Shown here piece after piece: positions 22,557 to 33,806 of a stretch of 64,000 bases of DNA. The number at the start of each line of letters is the position of its first letter. The stretch's first letter is position 1. Both the position numbers and the translations under genes were made by a program. Under the pieces are notes generated by a model, which had not been told where the DNA came from, did not search any database, and saw only the letters and a list, made by a program, of their open reading frames with translations. This DNA is from Lithobates sylvaticus (Eukaryota; Chordata; Amphibia; Anura; Ranidae). The DNA lies in assembly GCA_028564925.1 (NCBI GenBank), contig CM053026.1:643415844-643479843 (forward strand), in the 5' to 3' direction.

Positions 22557-23886
22557 GTGCGCCCCAAATATCCCACCAACGAGGAGGAGGACGAGGAAAG
22601 TCCGGAGGCACAAACGTCCCGATCCCGGAGCCTGAAATTCAAGGCCTCCAATATGTCATTTGGAGAAATGTTGGAGATGGTGGACATATTAAAGAGGAGC
22701 GACTATGATGGGAAGTATGGCCCTTACCTCAACCCCAATGTCCGCAAGGCCAAGATCATGTCTAAAGTTGTGAGGAGGCTGTACAATCATTTTGGGGTAC
22801 AACGATCCAAGGAGCAACTCAGGAAACGCTGGTCAGACCTGAAACTGAGGGAGGCCGATCAGTACAGAAAGATCAAGCGAATTCTTCAAAAAAGTAAGTA
22901 GTTGTGTTTTGTGTTTGATTTCTTGCTTGCATACTGCTCCATGTGGTTTGTTTTTTACAAAGTTGTACATTCCAAAATGGCCACTTTCATGTTCGTGTGT
23001 GCATTCGATCGTACTCAGCCTCGATCTTTCTGCCACTGTCATGGTCGTGTGTGTGTCCATTCGATCGTACGCAACCTCGATCGTTCGGCCACTTATAATA
23101 CGATGTTTGGTTTTTTTGGTTGGGGAAAGGAAGTTTGTTCTCACTAGAAATGTCATCAAGAATGTAAAGCCAATTTATTCAATGTAAAGGAGAGGTCACC
23201 CAGTAGCTGTTTACCCATCTGGACTCTAGAGCACTAGTGCTGGGACACCCAAACCCCCTTTTTATTAGGCTTTTCCACACATGTGCTCCAGTGGATACTA
23301 GAGGGGTGTCTCCATCACACAAACTTCTACCAAAAAGCTAGTCAGTTTAGCACCTTTACAAAGTGACTACATTCATGTAGTTGGCATTTGTAACTGGCCA
23401 AACAAAAATAGTGTCCGTCACTTTCAAGCAATGTTTGTCATTTCCTATTTCTGCCCTCAATAGATTGTGTTGCTAAATCTTCCTTTTGTACATTCTCATA
23501 GGGGAGCGAAAACTTGGGCCGTCTGAGGAAACCCCAAAACCAACACCTCCCAAAAAAGGGAAAAGAGCAGAAGCAGAGGAGGAGGAAGGAGAGATCATCG
23601 AACTTGGAGAAATTGTCACCACAACAGGTGAGTGTGGGAGAACACAGCTACTGGTAAGCTAATCAATGTATGGCTGCCTCATTTCCAACACCCGATTTTT
23701 GTTTGTTTGTGGTTTTTAGGTGACGTGGATGTTGTGGAAGAAAAATCGCACTTTACCACAGAGAGTGCCCATGTACTCATCGGGGAGATAATGGTCTGCA
23801 ATAGAGATCTAGATTACATAAAGCAAAACATCAATGATGTTCAACAAAAATTGAAGAACATCATTGATGTTTTAGGAAAAATATGA
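22557..23886 (+). CDS. Myb/SANT-like DNA-binding protein of the Harbinger element (three exons)
   Basis: The coding exons 22557-22893, 23502-23627 and 23720-23886 join in phase 1 through AAA|GTAAGT, CATAG|GGG, ACAG|GTGAGT and TTTAG|GTG sites, giving 209 residues from the frame opening. Residues 33-107 are a trihelix Myb/SANT-like domain (FGVQRSKEQLRKRWSDLKLR). An acidic stretch (AEEEEGEIIE) and a C-terminal amphipathic helix (IKQNINDVQQKLKNIIDVLG), probably a coiled coil, follow. Such proteins partner Harbinger transposases and help with nuclear entry and terminus binding. No in-frame ATG precedes Met33 (22653) before an upstream stop at 22452. Either translation starts at Met33 or a leader exon joins at the CAG acceptor at 22554-22556. 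Confidence 0.82.
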
Positions 23887-23939
23887 AAACGCACCAAGTA
23901 ATTAACACACATTTGTGCCAGCTTCTGAACACATTTGCA

Positions 23940-24225
23940 ACTTAAGAACTGTGTGAAATTTGGAACATGCACACATTGTGTCCACATGTGCTAGCTCCCA
24001 TCATGGTGGATGAATGCCAACGTTTTTTTGGGGGTGCAACCACTTTACGAACTACGAAAGTGGTTGTGGTGAAGGGGTTGCACCCCCAAAAAACGTCCAT
24101 TCATCCCCATGATGGAAAATGGCACTTTTGAAGCTTCTAGGCATGTGTTTTACCATCTAATGACCATTTTCAGACCCAAATTGTGTGCATGTTCTAAATT
24201 TCCACTTTCCAGGGGTGACCCCCCC
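23940..24225. repeat. Conserved intergenic palindrome between convergent genes
   Basis: An imperfect inverted repeat of about 285 bp centres near 24060. GGGGGTGCAACC and GGTTGCACCCCC lie around it, nested in CATCATGGTGGATGAATG/CATTCATCCCCATGATGG and an outer GAACATGCACACA/TGTGTGCATGTTC pair. It sits just past the Myb/SANT stop and upstream of the transposase 3' end. The same nested palindrome is present in the second copy (about 45690-45750 plus 46569-46740), so it is a family feature. It may be a two-way transcript terminator or a captured MITE. Confidence 0.75.
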
Positions 24226-24529
24226 ATGTGATGAAGGCAAGATCAAACACACTTTGAACATATAGTCATGTCTGATCTTGTCTTCACTTTACAAAGTTGA
24301 ACTTTCCAAGTTCATAGGTTCTGTTTTGCTCCATGCCTGGTTTTACCAATTGCGCAATGTTTGTAAACAATGTTGTAAATAACCAAGATGTTGTCAGTTT
24401 GGGCGTGAAGATTGTAAACGCACTTGTGAATGTTTTCCAAGTAAACTTTTTTATTTTTCTAAATGTGTGGCTTCCTTATTTCAAAAACACAATGCATTAT
24501 GTATGTCAAATGTAAAGGATATGGGGGGC

Positions 24530-24650
24530 AATTGGTGTTATTTACTAAAGGCAAGTCCACTTTGCACTGCAAGTTTCTTTTCCAGGGCACTTTTTCACTG
24601 CACTTGTAGAGCATAGTGGATTTGACTTATGTAAATGACACCCACAGTGC
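24530..24650. repeat. Short palindromic MITE-like unit
   Basis: TGTTATTTACTAAAGGCAAG opens an inverted repeat closed by the complementary CTTATGTAAATGACACC-like end, with CACTTTGCACTGCAAG and GCACTTGTAGAGC inside. A better-preserved version lies at 45255-45355 in the second Harbinger copy at the equivalent site, so its insertion predates their split. Confidence 0.6.
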
Positions 24651-24960
24651 TTTGTACGAAAACACGGAGCACAGCATTTTTGAGAATACACACATGTCTG
24701 ACCTGGTGATGAAAAGGATTTTTTTTGGTGTCAGTTATGCAGTACAAACCTTATCTAGACCAAAGATTAGGTAGCAAACACACAACATGAGACTAATCTT
24801 TTTGGGAAGAAGAGACTGTTACCTCCTTTTGCCCAGAAAGTGCATTCCCACTGTCGAAGGCAAAGGGAAAAAATTTCACGGTAAAATAAGCTAAAAAGAA
24901 TACTGAAATGACAAGAAATCATAGGTTGGTTGAAATATCAGATTTATTAAAAAATGCCTC

Positions 24961-27131
24961 TCACACATCGTCAGGCAGAGCAATGGCCCCCCTACCCACA
25001 AAGTACTCCATATATTGCTCGCGGACCGCGCGGGCATTTAGAGGGGGCAAGCCTGGACGTGCCACTTGAAGGGCTGTGAGGTCCGCATTTGGAGGGCCCT
25101 CCACATCTGGGCCAACGGGCACCACATAGTTCCTGTTATGTCTTTTGAGGAAGTTGTGCAATATGCAACAGGCAAGAACTATGTGGTTCAGTTTGTATTC
25201 CGCCAAGTTAAATGCCGTCAAGAACAGGCGGAAGCGGCTGGCCAGGATGCCAAAAGTGTTCTCCACCACTCTTCTGGCTCTGGACAGCCTGTAGTTGAAG
25301 ACCCTCTGGTCTGGGGTGAGGGTCCTCATCGGGAACGGCCTCATCACATGGGGAGTCAACGCAAACGCTTCATCTGCGACAAAGACGAAGGGGAGTCCTT
25401 CTGCATTCTCCTCTGGAGGTGGCAAGCACAGACTGCCACTTTGGAGACGCCAGTAGAACTCCGTGTGCGTAATGGCACCACCATCCGAGATCCGGCCGTT
25501 CATCCCCACGTCCACATACATAAACTCGTATGTTGCCGACACCACCGCCAACATCACTACACTATTAAACCCTTTATAATTATAATAGTAGGACCCCGAG
25601 TTGGGCGGTGGGACGATGCGGACGTGTTTCCCATCAATTGCCCCTCCGCAGTTAGGAAAGTCCCAACGGCTGGCAAAGTGGGAGGCCACAGTCTGCCATT
25701 CCTGTGGCGTGGAAGGGAACTGTGGAGTGAAACAAGAAAAAAAAAATTAGTCACTTTGCACCTAAACATTGCAAGCAGATTAGACAATCAACATCTTGGA
25801 ACAAGAGCATTGTTTAAAATTGGAGGCTGGAAAGTATTTGCACAGAAAAGTAGAGGCTCCCCTTCACAGATTACTCACCCCCCATCAATCCCACCACTTC
25901 TGATGGGCCATTGGCAATAACTAGGGTTTGGGGGGGGGGGGGGGGGGGTGGACAGGTAACCCTCTGCACTTCATTGATTGGCAAATGGCTCAATAATGTG
26001 TGCTAGTTTGGCCAGACCCTCTGTACTTAACACTATTGGCAGCCCCCAGGAAAGATAAAATAACATTTCAAACCCCCCCCCCCAAAAAAAAAAGGCAAGC
26101 ACATTGGGACATTATGAAATTACCAAGCAAGCTAATAGGAGGGAAAGAACACAAAAAAATAGGAAATGGAAAGTATGGAGGCAGCCCCTTGCACTACATG
26201 CTTTGCTGAATTCATCCCTAAAGATGCCCTCTATAAAGAGGTAGGTATATAGTGTGTATGGACCTTGGGAAAGCCAGCAGATAAAGGATTGGTACCATCT
26301 GACAGAGCAGTTGGGGGAGGGGGTTCCTAATGAGTTTGCCCCCCCCCCCCCCCACCAAAAAAAAAAAAAAAAAAAAGGGGCTCTACATGAAGTAAACCAC
26401 ACAGCAAACATTTGTGCATATTGTAGGGGGTGTTTGGGGGCAAACAATACTATGCAGCAGACAAAAGACATTGCTTAAGTGGCTAGGCCATAGGTGTCTA
26501 TTGGGGCAGAAGAGCATGCTGGGGAGGTAAGTGAAGGGAAAAATGCATGAAGGAGAAAAGGGGCACAGCATATTAGAGCATATTGCAATCATGGTATTTA
26601 GGGAAGGAGGTCAAAAATACAAGTCATTAGCAAACAGAGCATACATAGAAGGGAATAGTAAAGGAGAAATGTTACCTTAATATAGTCCTCCTGCAGGACC
26701 TCGATGATGGCAGAACAGGTCTCTGGAATAATGATTCCCAGGGCCTGGGGAGAGATACCTGAAGAGAACTTCAAATCCTGAAGACTTCTCCCTGTCGCCA
26801 AGTACCTCAACGTGGCAACAAGCCTCTGCTCCGGAGTAATGGCTTGTCTCATGCAGGTATCCTGCCGGCTGATAAAGGGGGTCAGCAAAGCCAAAAGACG
26901 GTGAAAATCGGGGTCCGTCATCCTGAGAAAGTTCCTGAAATCATCAGGATTATTCTCCCGGATCTCACGAAGCAAAGGCATGTGCGAGAATTGGTCACGC
27001 TGAAGCAACCAATTCTTGGTCCACATACTCCTCGTCACTCTGTTCATGGACGGGTCTTGGGTCAAAGCTAAAAGCCCGACACCAATTCCGCGTACAGCAC
27101 GAACTCGGCGACGAGTACGCACAGGAAACAT
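24961..27131 (-). CDS. PIF/Harbinger DDE transposase (two exons, 404 aa), intact
   Basis: Catalyses excision and insertion at TWA sites; related to vertebrate HARBI1. Exon 1 is 27131-26676 (152 codons) and exon 2 is 25719-24961 (252 codons plus stop). AAG|GTAACA and CTCCACAG|TTC join in phase 0 over a 956-bp intron. Exon 1 carries the N-terminal helical region typical of the family (FRNFLRMTDPDFHRLLALLT, then RLVATLRYLATGRSLQDL). Exon 2 carries the DDE nuclease: D181 in GGAIDGKHVRI, D222 and D231 in YVDVGMNGRISDGG, D268 in VADEAFAL, and E305 in RARRVVENTFGILASRFR. LNHIVLACCILHNFL near the end is also characteristic. The length is normal for Harbinger. No stop interrupts it. Start MFPVRTRRRV is the first Met of the exon, and its basic tail may aid nuclear entry. 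Confidence 0.9.
25720..26675 (-). other. Intron of the Harbinger transposase gene
   Basis: 956 bp with a 21-base G run (about 25928-25948), C runs near 26070 and 26340, and an A run at 26356-26376. The equivalent intron of the decayed copy (about 43263-44159) shows the same features in weaker form, for example GTTTGCCAAACCC-like and ACACTATAC words. Confidence 0.7.
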
Positions 27132-27623
27132 CGCTCACAAGGTCACAAAAGGTCGGCTGGTCAGAACGGACAAACAGAAAGCACCGATAAACAGCAAGGC
27201 CTGAAAGAACGAAATGAATACCAGAAACGAGCAGACAATAAGCAGTGCAAATCAAAGCGTCCTATATCAAGATATAGGCCGCAATGACCAACAAATGCAA
27301 ACTGACTACACGCACTAATAAACAGATACGCACGACAAGCACAAACTGAAGAGCAGTAACGATCTGAGTCAGAAAACTGAGAAGCGCGAATCTTAAGTCA
27401 CCAAACTTCGACTAAATCTCGATAAACACGGGATCAGCAGAAGGAGCCCAACGGGTGCCTGACGTGGTGCTGAACTTCCCTTTTCTAATCTCGTGGACGA
27501 CGACTTACGTCACGACGTTCTTGCAGACCGGATATTCCGACAACGTAGTCCGACCGTGTGTACGCAACACCAACATCGGACAAAGTACGACGGACAGGAT
27601 CCGACCGACCTGGTCCGCGGATT

Positions 27624-27645
27624 GTCCGACCGTGTGTATGGGGCT
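27624..27645. repeat. Right terminal inverted repeat of the Harbinger element
   Basis: 22 bp, perfect complement of 20035-20056. The preceding 200 bp contain GAACTTCC and a TTACGTCACGACGTT stretch like the right side of the 40394-40809 MITE. Confidence 0.88.
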
Positions 27646-27648
27646 TTA

Positions 27649-29159
27649 GATGTGTGTATGCGGCATAAGGCTCCTCTCCTGATTTCTCAGTCCGATCCAA
27701 ACTGGCGCAGTCACACCGCTCCTTCCGTTGACCGACGACTGTAATGCAGGAAACCTCCAGAAATCTTGGGTCCTCGGGTCCATCCGCATGCTGGTTCAGC
27801 TGGCTGTGCTCTGGAACACCTCAGAGGCTGATCAATTCTGGTTTGCGCCTTACAGGCCGCAGTCTCCCGGTCACTCACACAGACCTCACTGCAGGCAGGT
27901 ATTGAATGGCGTTCCAAGAGGCCGAAATATGGCCACGCTGTTCCTTTTATTCCTGCTCCCAGCATACAGTGCGGTAACTTGGCTTAGTGGGTCTGTGACT
28001 TGGCATTGTGGGTTTAGTAGTTCCCAAACTAAGTTAACACATGACTTCTGCATTAAACTACATCTCACACAATGCTCTTTAGCGCTGCCTCACAAAAACC
28101 CAAACAAAGTCTTTATAGCATACAAAGGACACTAGAGGGAGCCAAACTCATTTGTAACCAGCACGTCTGTATTGCCTATTTTAGCAAAGCATGGCTACAC
28201 TAATATATATCTCACATCCCAGAGCCTAGCACACACTGGGTGGGGATTGGAGAAGGATATCTACTGGCTATCATACTTCATCCTTAATCAGACTCCCTTT
28301 CCTCTCCCTTTTTTCTCTTTTTACTTTTTTGCACTACCTTTTTGCATTTATATACTCAAAGAGACAATATTTCTATACACTTTTCAATATTTTGGATGCA
28401 CTTTATTATTGGATTATTCATTCTTGCTATTAATTTGTTGGATTATTTTTTAATAATATTGTATTGCACTGTTTGCACATTGGAAAGTGATATATATATA
28501 TATATATATTAGCACTTTATATTTAAGTATTGTTTTTGAGTATTGAGCGTTGCTTCACTATATCCTATATTACAGAAAAAATGATTAATGCGCAACTGCT
28601 AAACGTGCCTAATGATTAGGCTCATTTACATGCACTTAGGCACATAAAGCACTTTTTCTGCCCAAACTCTGCGGCTCCTGGACACACTGGCTGTGGGGGG
28701 GGGGGGGGGGGGTCTGCCTCCAAACACCCCTTTCTCTAAATGCCTATATGTGCATGGACACATAGGTTAACATGCAGTGACACAAACAAAATAAAATGCC
28801 TAATGCCCCTAGAAGCAACAGAACAAATGTACAGTGTGCAACAAGCCAAAATTTTGTGGAAAGACCACATTTTCCTTAGTAAGGAAATCTTTAGGAGGTT
28901 TTGTTGATAAATTAAATTGAAGTGTGTAGGCAATTAACATTTTGCTTCATGATTTATACAGAGAATTTTACCATTAGGATGTAAATATTCATTTTTAGAT
29001 TAAATACGCTTGATTGCTGTTCACAGTGGCAGCTGGTGAAGTTTTAGGATGGGGGGTGTCAGACCCGTCCTTCCTTTCTGACCCCTTCCCACTTCTCATA
29101 AGCCCCCCCCCCCTTATATAATCCACCCACTCCGTCCCTTGTATTCCACTTGCTTCAAC
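27649..29159. other. Unassigned DNA with small simple repeats
   Basis: No gene recognised. It contains a TA tract at about 28489-28509, a G run at about 28695-28712 and a C run at about 29105-29113. The segment 27730-28160 is GC-richer than its surroundings and may be an old repeat that I cannot classify. Confidence 0.4.
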
Positions 29160-30030
29160 CCATAGTGTCAGGAGTATTTAGCTCAGCATCACAGGACAGA
29201 GTATACAGCCCCAGCATCACAGATCAGGGTATATAGCTTGGCATCACAGGGCAGAGTATACAGCCCTAGCATCACAGATCAGGGTGTACAGCTCCACATC
29301 ACAGATCAAAGTATATAGCTCAGCCTCACAGATCAGGGTATACAGCTCAGCCTCACAGATCAGGGTATATAGCTCAGCATTACAGATAAAGGTATACAGC
29401 TCCACATCTCTGATCAGGGTATATAGCTCCACATTACAGGTCAGGGTATACAGCTCCACATCACAGATCAGGTTATATAGCTCAGCCTCACAGATCAGGG
29501 TATATAGCTCAGCCTCACAGATCAGGGTATAGAGCTCAGCCTCACAGATCAGGGTATACAGCTCCACATTACATATCAGGGTATACAGCTCTACATCACA
29601 GATCAGGGTATACAGCTCCACATCACAGATCAGGGTATGCACCACATTACAGAGCAGGGTATACAGATCCACATTACAGATCAGGGTATACAGCTCCACG
29701 TTATAGATCAGGGTATACAGCTCCACATCACAGATCAGGGTATACAGCTCAGTTTCAGGGTATACAGCTCAGTCTCATGGTATACAGCTCAGCCTTAAGG
29801 TATATAGCTCAGCCTCAGGGTATATAACTCAGCCTCAGGATATACAGCTCGGTCTTGGGGTACATAGCACAACCACAGGGTATATAGCTCAGCCACAGGG
29901 TATACAGCTCAGCCACAGGGTATACAGCTCAGCCACAGGGTATACAGCTCAGCCTCAGGGTCAATAGCGCCACATCACAGATCAAGGTATGTATCTCAGC
30001 CTCAGGCTATACAGCTCAGCCTCAGGGTAT
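29160..30030. repeat. Minisatellite, 27-bp unit grading into 20-21-bp unit
   Basis: Units of the type CACAGATCAGGGTATACAGC plus TCCACAT repeat about 20 times with a 27-bp period (9 codons, hence the long YTLICNVEL-type minus-strand frame). From about 29750 the units shorten to CCTCAGGGTATACAGCTCAG. The long open frames on both strands come from the unit length being a multiple of three. Confidence 0.95.
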
Positions 30031-31199
30031 ATAGCTCACGCCAACCCCCGCCCACAGCGCGTGATTGACAAACACCAACCACCACCCCCCGCCTGTGGCG
30101 CAGGACTAAAAACTACCACCTTCCTCCTGCTGTCAGCATGTGGGAACCTACCCGATCCAGGCCTGGGGCTGTGGTGTCCTCTCCTTAACTCGTGCATGAC
30201 TGGGGCTCTGGTGTCTGCTCCTACCGCATCTCCTCTCTGTTTCTCCAAAGCGCTAGGCATCCAATAGGATCGCCTGACGTTTTGGCCAATCGGGAAACTG
30301 GTCTCACCACCTGCCTCCTGATTGGCTGGGAGGAACGTTAGTGTAAAAATAATGAAAATGAATTTGCTATGGTCAGACAACCATATGGATTGCCCCGAGC
30401 CTGCCCTATTTTGAAGCCTATTAGAGCCTCTAGCTCTAATCACGTGCTTAAAAAAACATCGACGAACAGCGAACATTATGCGAAAGCCGCGGAACATTGT
30501 TAAAATCTATGGGACACGAACATGAAAAATCAAAAGTGCTCATTTTAAAGGCTTATATGCAAGTTATTGCCATAAAAAGTGTATGGGGACATGGGTCCTG
30601 CTCCAGGGGATATGTATCAATACAAAACAAAGTTTTAAAAACTGCAGTTTTTTCATGAGCAGTGATTTTAATAATGCTTAAAGGTAAACAATAAAAATTA
30701 AATATTGTGCCTGGGGGGTGTCCTTTGTATGCCTGAAAAGCAGTGCATATTTCCCGTGTTTAGAACAATACCGCAGAAAAATGAAATTTCTAATGAAATT
30801 TCTAAAGGAAAAAATCGAATTTAAAAGTGCTTATATTAGATAAAAAACATTGAAAAATTAGTATGGGAGTATGGGTACCCGGGTCCATGCAAAAAAAAGT
30901 TTTAAAAACGTCCATTTTTAAAACTAACGGTGACCTGCCTCCTCTGATGTCACGTGACCTCAGAAGGAGCGTGGTCCCCAGTTTATGTCACCGGATGGCC
31001 CTGCCCTCAGCTATATAACAGCTGTCATTGCCAAGAGGATTCAGTCAGTGGGAGCCTCCCATGGAGGCGGAGTTGTTGCAGTTTTTTTCTTTTTTCTTGG
31101 TCCGTCTGCGATGTGATCGAGGATGAATGGACATTGCGGGACAGTTTTTTTTTTCAATAAAGGACTTGTCCCAAGCTGTCTCTTGTCATTTTTAACATA
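30031..31199. repeat. Frog repeat mosaic, including family B
   Basis: 30450-30690 matches, in opposite orientation, 34430-34690 (shared GCAAGTTATTGCCATAAAAAG and GCAGTTTTTTCATGAGCAGT-like blocks); this is called family B here. 30940-31200 contains CTATATAACAGCTGTCATTG and an AATAAAGGACTTGTC end that recurs with family G. No coding frame is convincing. Confidence 0.6.
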
Positions 31200-31984
31200 C
31201 TGACACTTGTTTTGGTGAATGAGTAGGGGTACAATGTACCCTAAACCCATTCACATAGGGGGGCAGGATCTGGGGTTCCCCTTGTTAAAGAGGGCTTCCA
31301 GATTCCGATAAGCCCCCCGCCTACAGACCCCCATAACCACTGGGCAAGGGTTGTTGGAATGAGGCGCTTGTCCCCATCAACATGGGAACAATGTGTTTTG
31401 GGGGTGACCCCAAAACATCCTTCCCATGTTGAGGTCATGTGGCCTAGTATGGTTCAGGAGGGGGAGCACTCTCTAGTCCCCCCCTTTCCTGCGGCCTGCC
31501 AGGTTGCATACTCGGATAAGGGTTTTGGTATGGATTTTTGGGGGACCCCTACACCTTAAAATCAATACCAGACCTGAAGGGCCTGGTATGGATTTTTGGG
31601 GGACCCCTATGCCATTTAAAAAAAAAATGGCGCAGGGTTCCACTTAATATCCATACCGGACCTGAAGGGCCTGGTATAGATTTTGGGGGGACCCCACACA
31701 TTTTTTAATTTTGGTGAGGGGTTCCCCTTAATATTCATACCCATGCCGTTTTTTTCAATGATTTTTATCTGTATTGCCGGTATCCGACAATTCATAACAG
31801 CCGTGAGCAGTTTTAAATTACTTTTTTTTTTTCCTTTTAGAAATGTAATTTTGCTGTGGATTTGTTCTAAACATGAGAAAAATGCACTACTTTACAGGCA
31901 TACTAAGGACACCCCCCAGGTCCCCATGCCGTTTTTTTTCAATGATGTTTATCTATATTGCGGTAATCCATCCCCTTTAAGACA
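31200..31984 (-). repeat. Family G repeat, reverse copy
   Basis: Contains CATTCACATAGGGGGG, CAACATGGGAACAATGTGTT and three iterations of GGCCTGGTATGGATTTTTGG (31500-31700), read opposite to the copies at 13471 and 48180. A TGCCGTTTTTTTCAATGAT motif occurs twice (about 31744 and 31927), indicating a local duplication of about 180 bp. Confidence 0.65.
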
Positions 31985-32806
31985 TGGCATTGTGGGCACA
32001 CGCGATCATGTCACGGAGCGGCAGAACGGGGAGATGCCTATGTAAACAAGGCGTTTCCATGTTCTGCCTAGCAACATGACAGAGATCTGTTGCTCCCTGT
32101 CATCAGGAGCAGTGATCTCTGTCATGTTGTAGTGAGCCCATCCCCCCTAGAGTTAGAATCACTCCCTAGGACATACTTTCTTGCCCCCTAGTGTTTAATC
32201 TCTTTCCTGCCAGTGTCATTTACACAGTAATCAGTGCATTTTTAGAGCATAATAATAAGCTGAATAAATGACAAATGATAAATAATAAATGGTAAATGGT
32301 CCCAAAATAGTGTCAATAGCGTTTGATGTGTCCACCATAATGTCGCAGTCATGATAAAAATTGCAGATCGCTGCCATTAATAAAAAAAAAATTATAATAA
32401 AAATGCCTTAAATCTATCCCCTATTTTGTAGACACTATAACTTTTACGCAAACCAATCAATATACGCTTCTTGGGATTTTTTTGTATTACCAAAAATATG
32501 TAGAAGAATACATATCAGCCTAAACTGAGAAAGAAATTTGTTTTTTTTTTTTTTTTCTATATTTTTGGGGGCAAAAAGCAAAAAGCAAAAAATATTGTTT
32601 TTTTTTTCAAAATTTGTGCTCTTTATTTGTTTATAGCACCAAAAATTAAAACCGCAGAGTGATCAAATACCACCAAAAGAAAGCTCTATTTGTGGGGAAA
32701 AAAGGACGTAAATTTTGAGTGCAACGTCCACGACCGCGCAATTTTCAATTAAAGAAACGCAGTGCCGCATCACAAGTAAATTCTTCCGGGGCTGAAGTGG
32801 TTAAAC
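31985..32806. repeat. Family A repeat, near-full copy
   Basis: Includes the GC-rich palindromic part (about 32010-32130, arms around GGGAGATGCCTATGTAAACA), AACTATCCCC-like middle and GATCAAATACCACCAAAAG, ending GGGGCTGAAGTGGTTAAA. Confidence 0.75.
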
Positions 32807-32865
32807 AATTTATCCATTAGTCATGAAGGATTATACTACTTGATTGATATATAGAGTTGTGAGTT

Positions 32866-33806
32866 AACCACTTGACCACTGGGCAGTTAAACCCCCTTCC
32901 TAACCAGACCAATTTTCAGCTTTCGGTGCTCTCACACTTTGAATGACAATTACTCCGTCATGCAACACTGTACCCAAATGAATTTTGTGTCCTTTTTTTC
33001 ACACACATAGAGCTTTCTTTTGGTGGTATTTAATCACCGCTGGGTTTTTTATTTTTTGCGCTATAAATCAAAAAATACTGAAAATTCGGTAAAAAAATAA
33101 AATAAATTCTTTGTTTCTATTAAAAATTATTGCAGAGTATTGGCGAGTATTGGTAGAGTATTGGCGAGTATTGGCGAGTATTGGCAGAGTATTGGCGAGT
33201 ATTGGCAGAGTATTGGCGAGTATTGGCAAGTATTGGCAGAGTATTACAGTGTTGCACAGTATTGGAGTATTGCACAGTGGTTGCAGAGCATTGCAGTGGT
33301 GGCAGAGCATTGCACAGTGGTGGCAGAGCATTGCAGTGGTGGCAGAGCATTGCACAGTGGTGGCAGAGCATTGCAGTGGTGGCGGAGCATTGCACAGTGG
33401 TGGCGGAGCATTGCACAGTGGTGGCGGAGCATTGCACAGTGGTGGCAGAGCATTGCACAGTGGTGGCAGTGTATTGCACAGTGGTGGCAGTGTATTGACC
33501 AGCGCTGTGGGCACTACACATCCAGACCACAGCGCTGGTCCCGTCTCTCCCCCTCTCCGCTTCTCCCTTCTCTGTACCGATCGGTACAGAGAGGGGAGGG
33601 AGGAACCGGCGTCATGACGTGACGCCGGTTTGTGTACATGTGATCGCTCCGTGGTAAACGGCCGCTATCAGCGGCTGTTTACCGTGATCCGTGATGCGCC
33701 GGGTCCTCGGGACCCGGCGGTCACGGATGTCCCGAGTGCGCGCCACAGGGAAACCCGACCGCGCTGTAGACGTCTTTCGACTATAGCGCGGTCGGCATGT
33801 GGTTAA
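32866..33806. repeat. Family A-related element with GC-rich palindromic arm
   Basis: Starts TTAACCACTTGACCACTGGG and ends GGCATGTGGTTAAA, so the ends are inverted. It shares the TTGGTGGTATTTAAT block (in reverse) with family A. The right 280 bp are strikingly palindromic: TACCGATCGGTA, GGCGTCATGACGTGACGCC, CGGGTCCTCGGGACCCG, and GACCGCGCTGTAGAC with TATAGCGCGGTC. A minisatellite occupies 33128-33505. Confidence 0.65.
33128..33505. repeat. Minisatellite of GAGTATTGGC and GGTGGCAGAGCATTGCA units
   Basis: The first part repeats GCAGAGTATTGGCGAGTATT, the second GCACAGTGGTGGCAGAGCAT with 27-bp and 18-bp variants. All six frames stay partly open because of the unit length; none is a gene. Confidence 0.93.

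Larger units (their letters stand above)
20034..27645. mobile_element. Three-gene PIF/Harbinger transposon, 7.6 kb, apparently complete
   Basis: The inverted termini AGCCCCATACACACGGTC (20035-20056 and 27624-27645) match over 22 bp. TTA occurs on both sides (20031-20033 and 27646-27648), although the left end then has one extra A; a 2-bp TA reading is also possible. Subterminal sequence on both ends resembles the MITEs at 14666, 37020 and 40394. Inside are, left to right, an inverted MADF fragment, a MADF-domain gene (minus), a Myb/SANT-like gene (plus), a palindromic intergenic block and a Harbinger transposase gene (minus). All coding exons are open. A decayed relative with the same order lies at 42928-48115. 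The 5' start of the Myb/SANT gene is unresolved. Confidence 0.85.

Noticed and set aside
22415-22708. 97-codon plus-strand frame overlapping the Myb/SANT exon
   Set aside because: It overlaps the domain-encoding frame out of register and has no domain; it may at most contribute a leader.
25066-25920. 284-codon plus-strand open frame
   Set aside because: It is antisense to transposase exon 2, whose DDE motifs and splice sites are clear; no motif is visible in the antisense product.
29244-29726. 160-codon open frame with repeating YTLICNVEL
   Set aside because: The unit length of 27 bp is a multiple of three, so frames stay open on both strands; there is no independent sign of coding.
33111-33622. 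Several overlapping 100-168 codon frames
   Set aside because: All arise from the minisatellite at 33128-33505; open in many frames at once and of low complexity.
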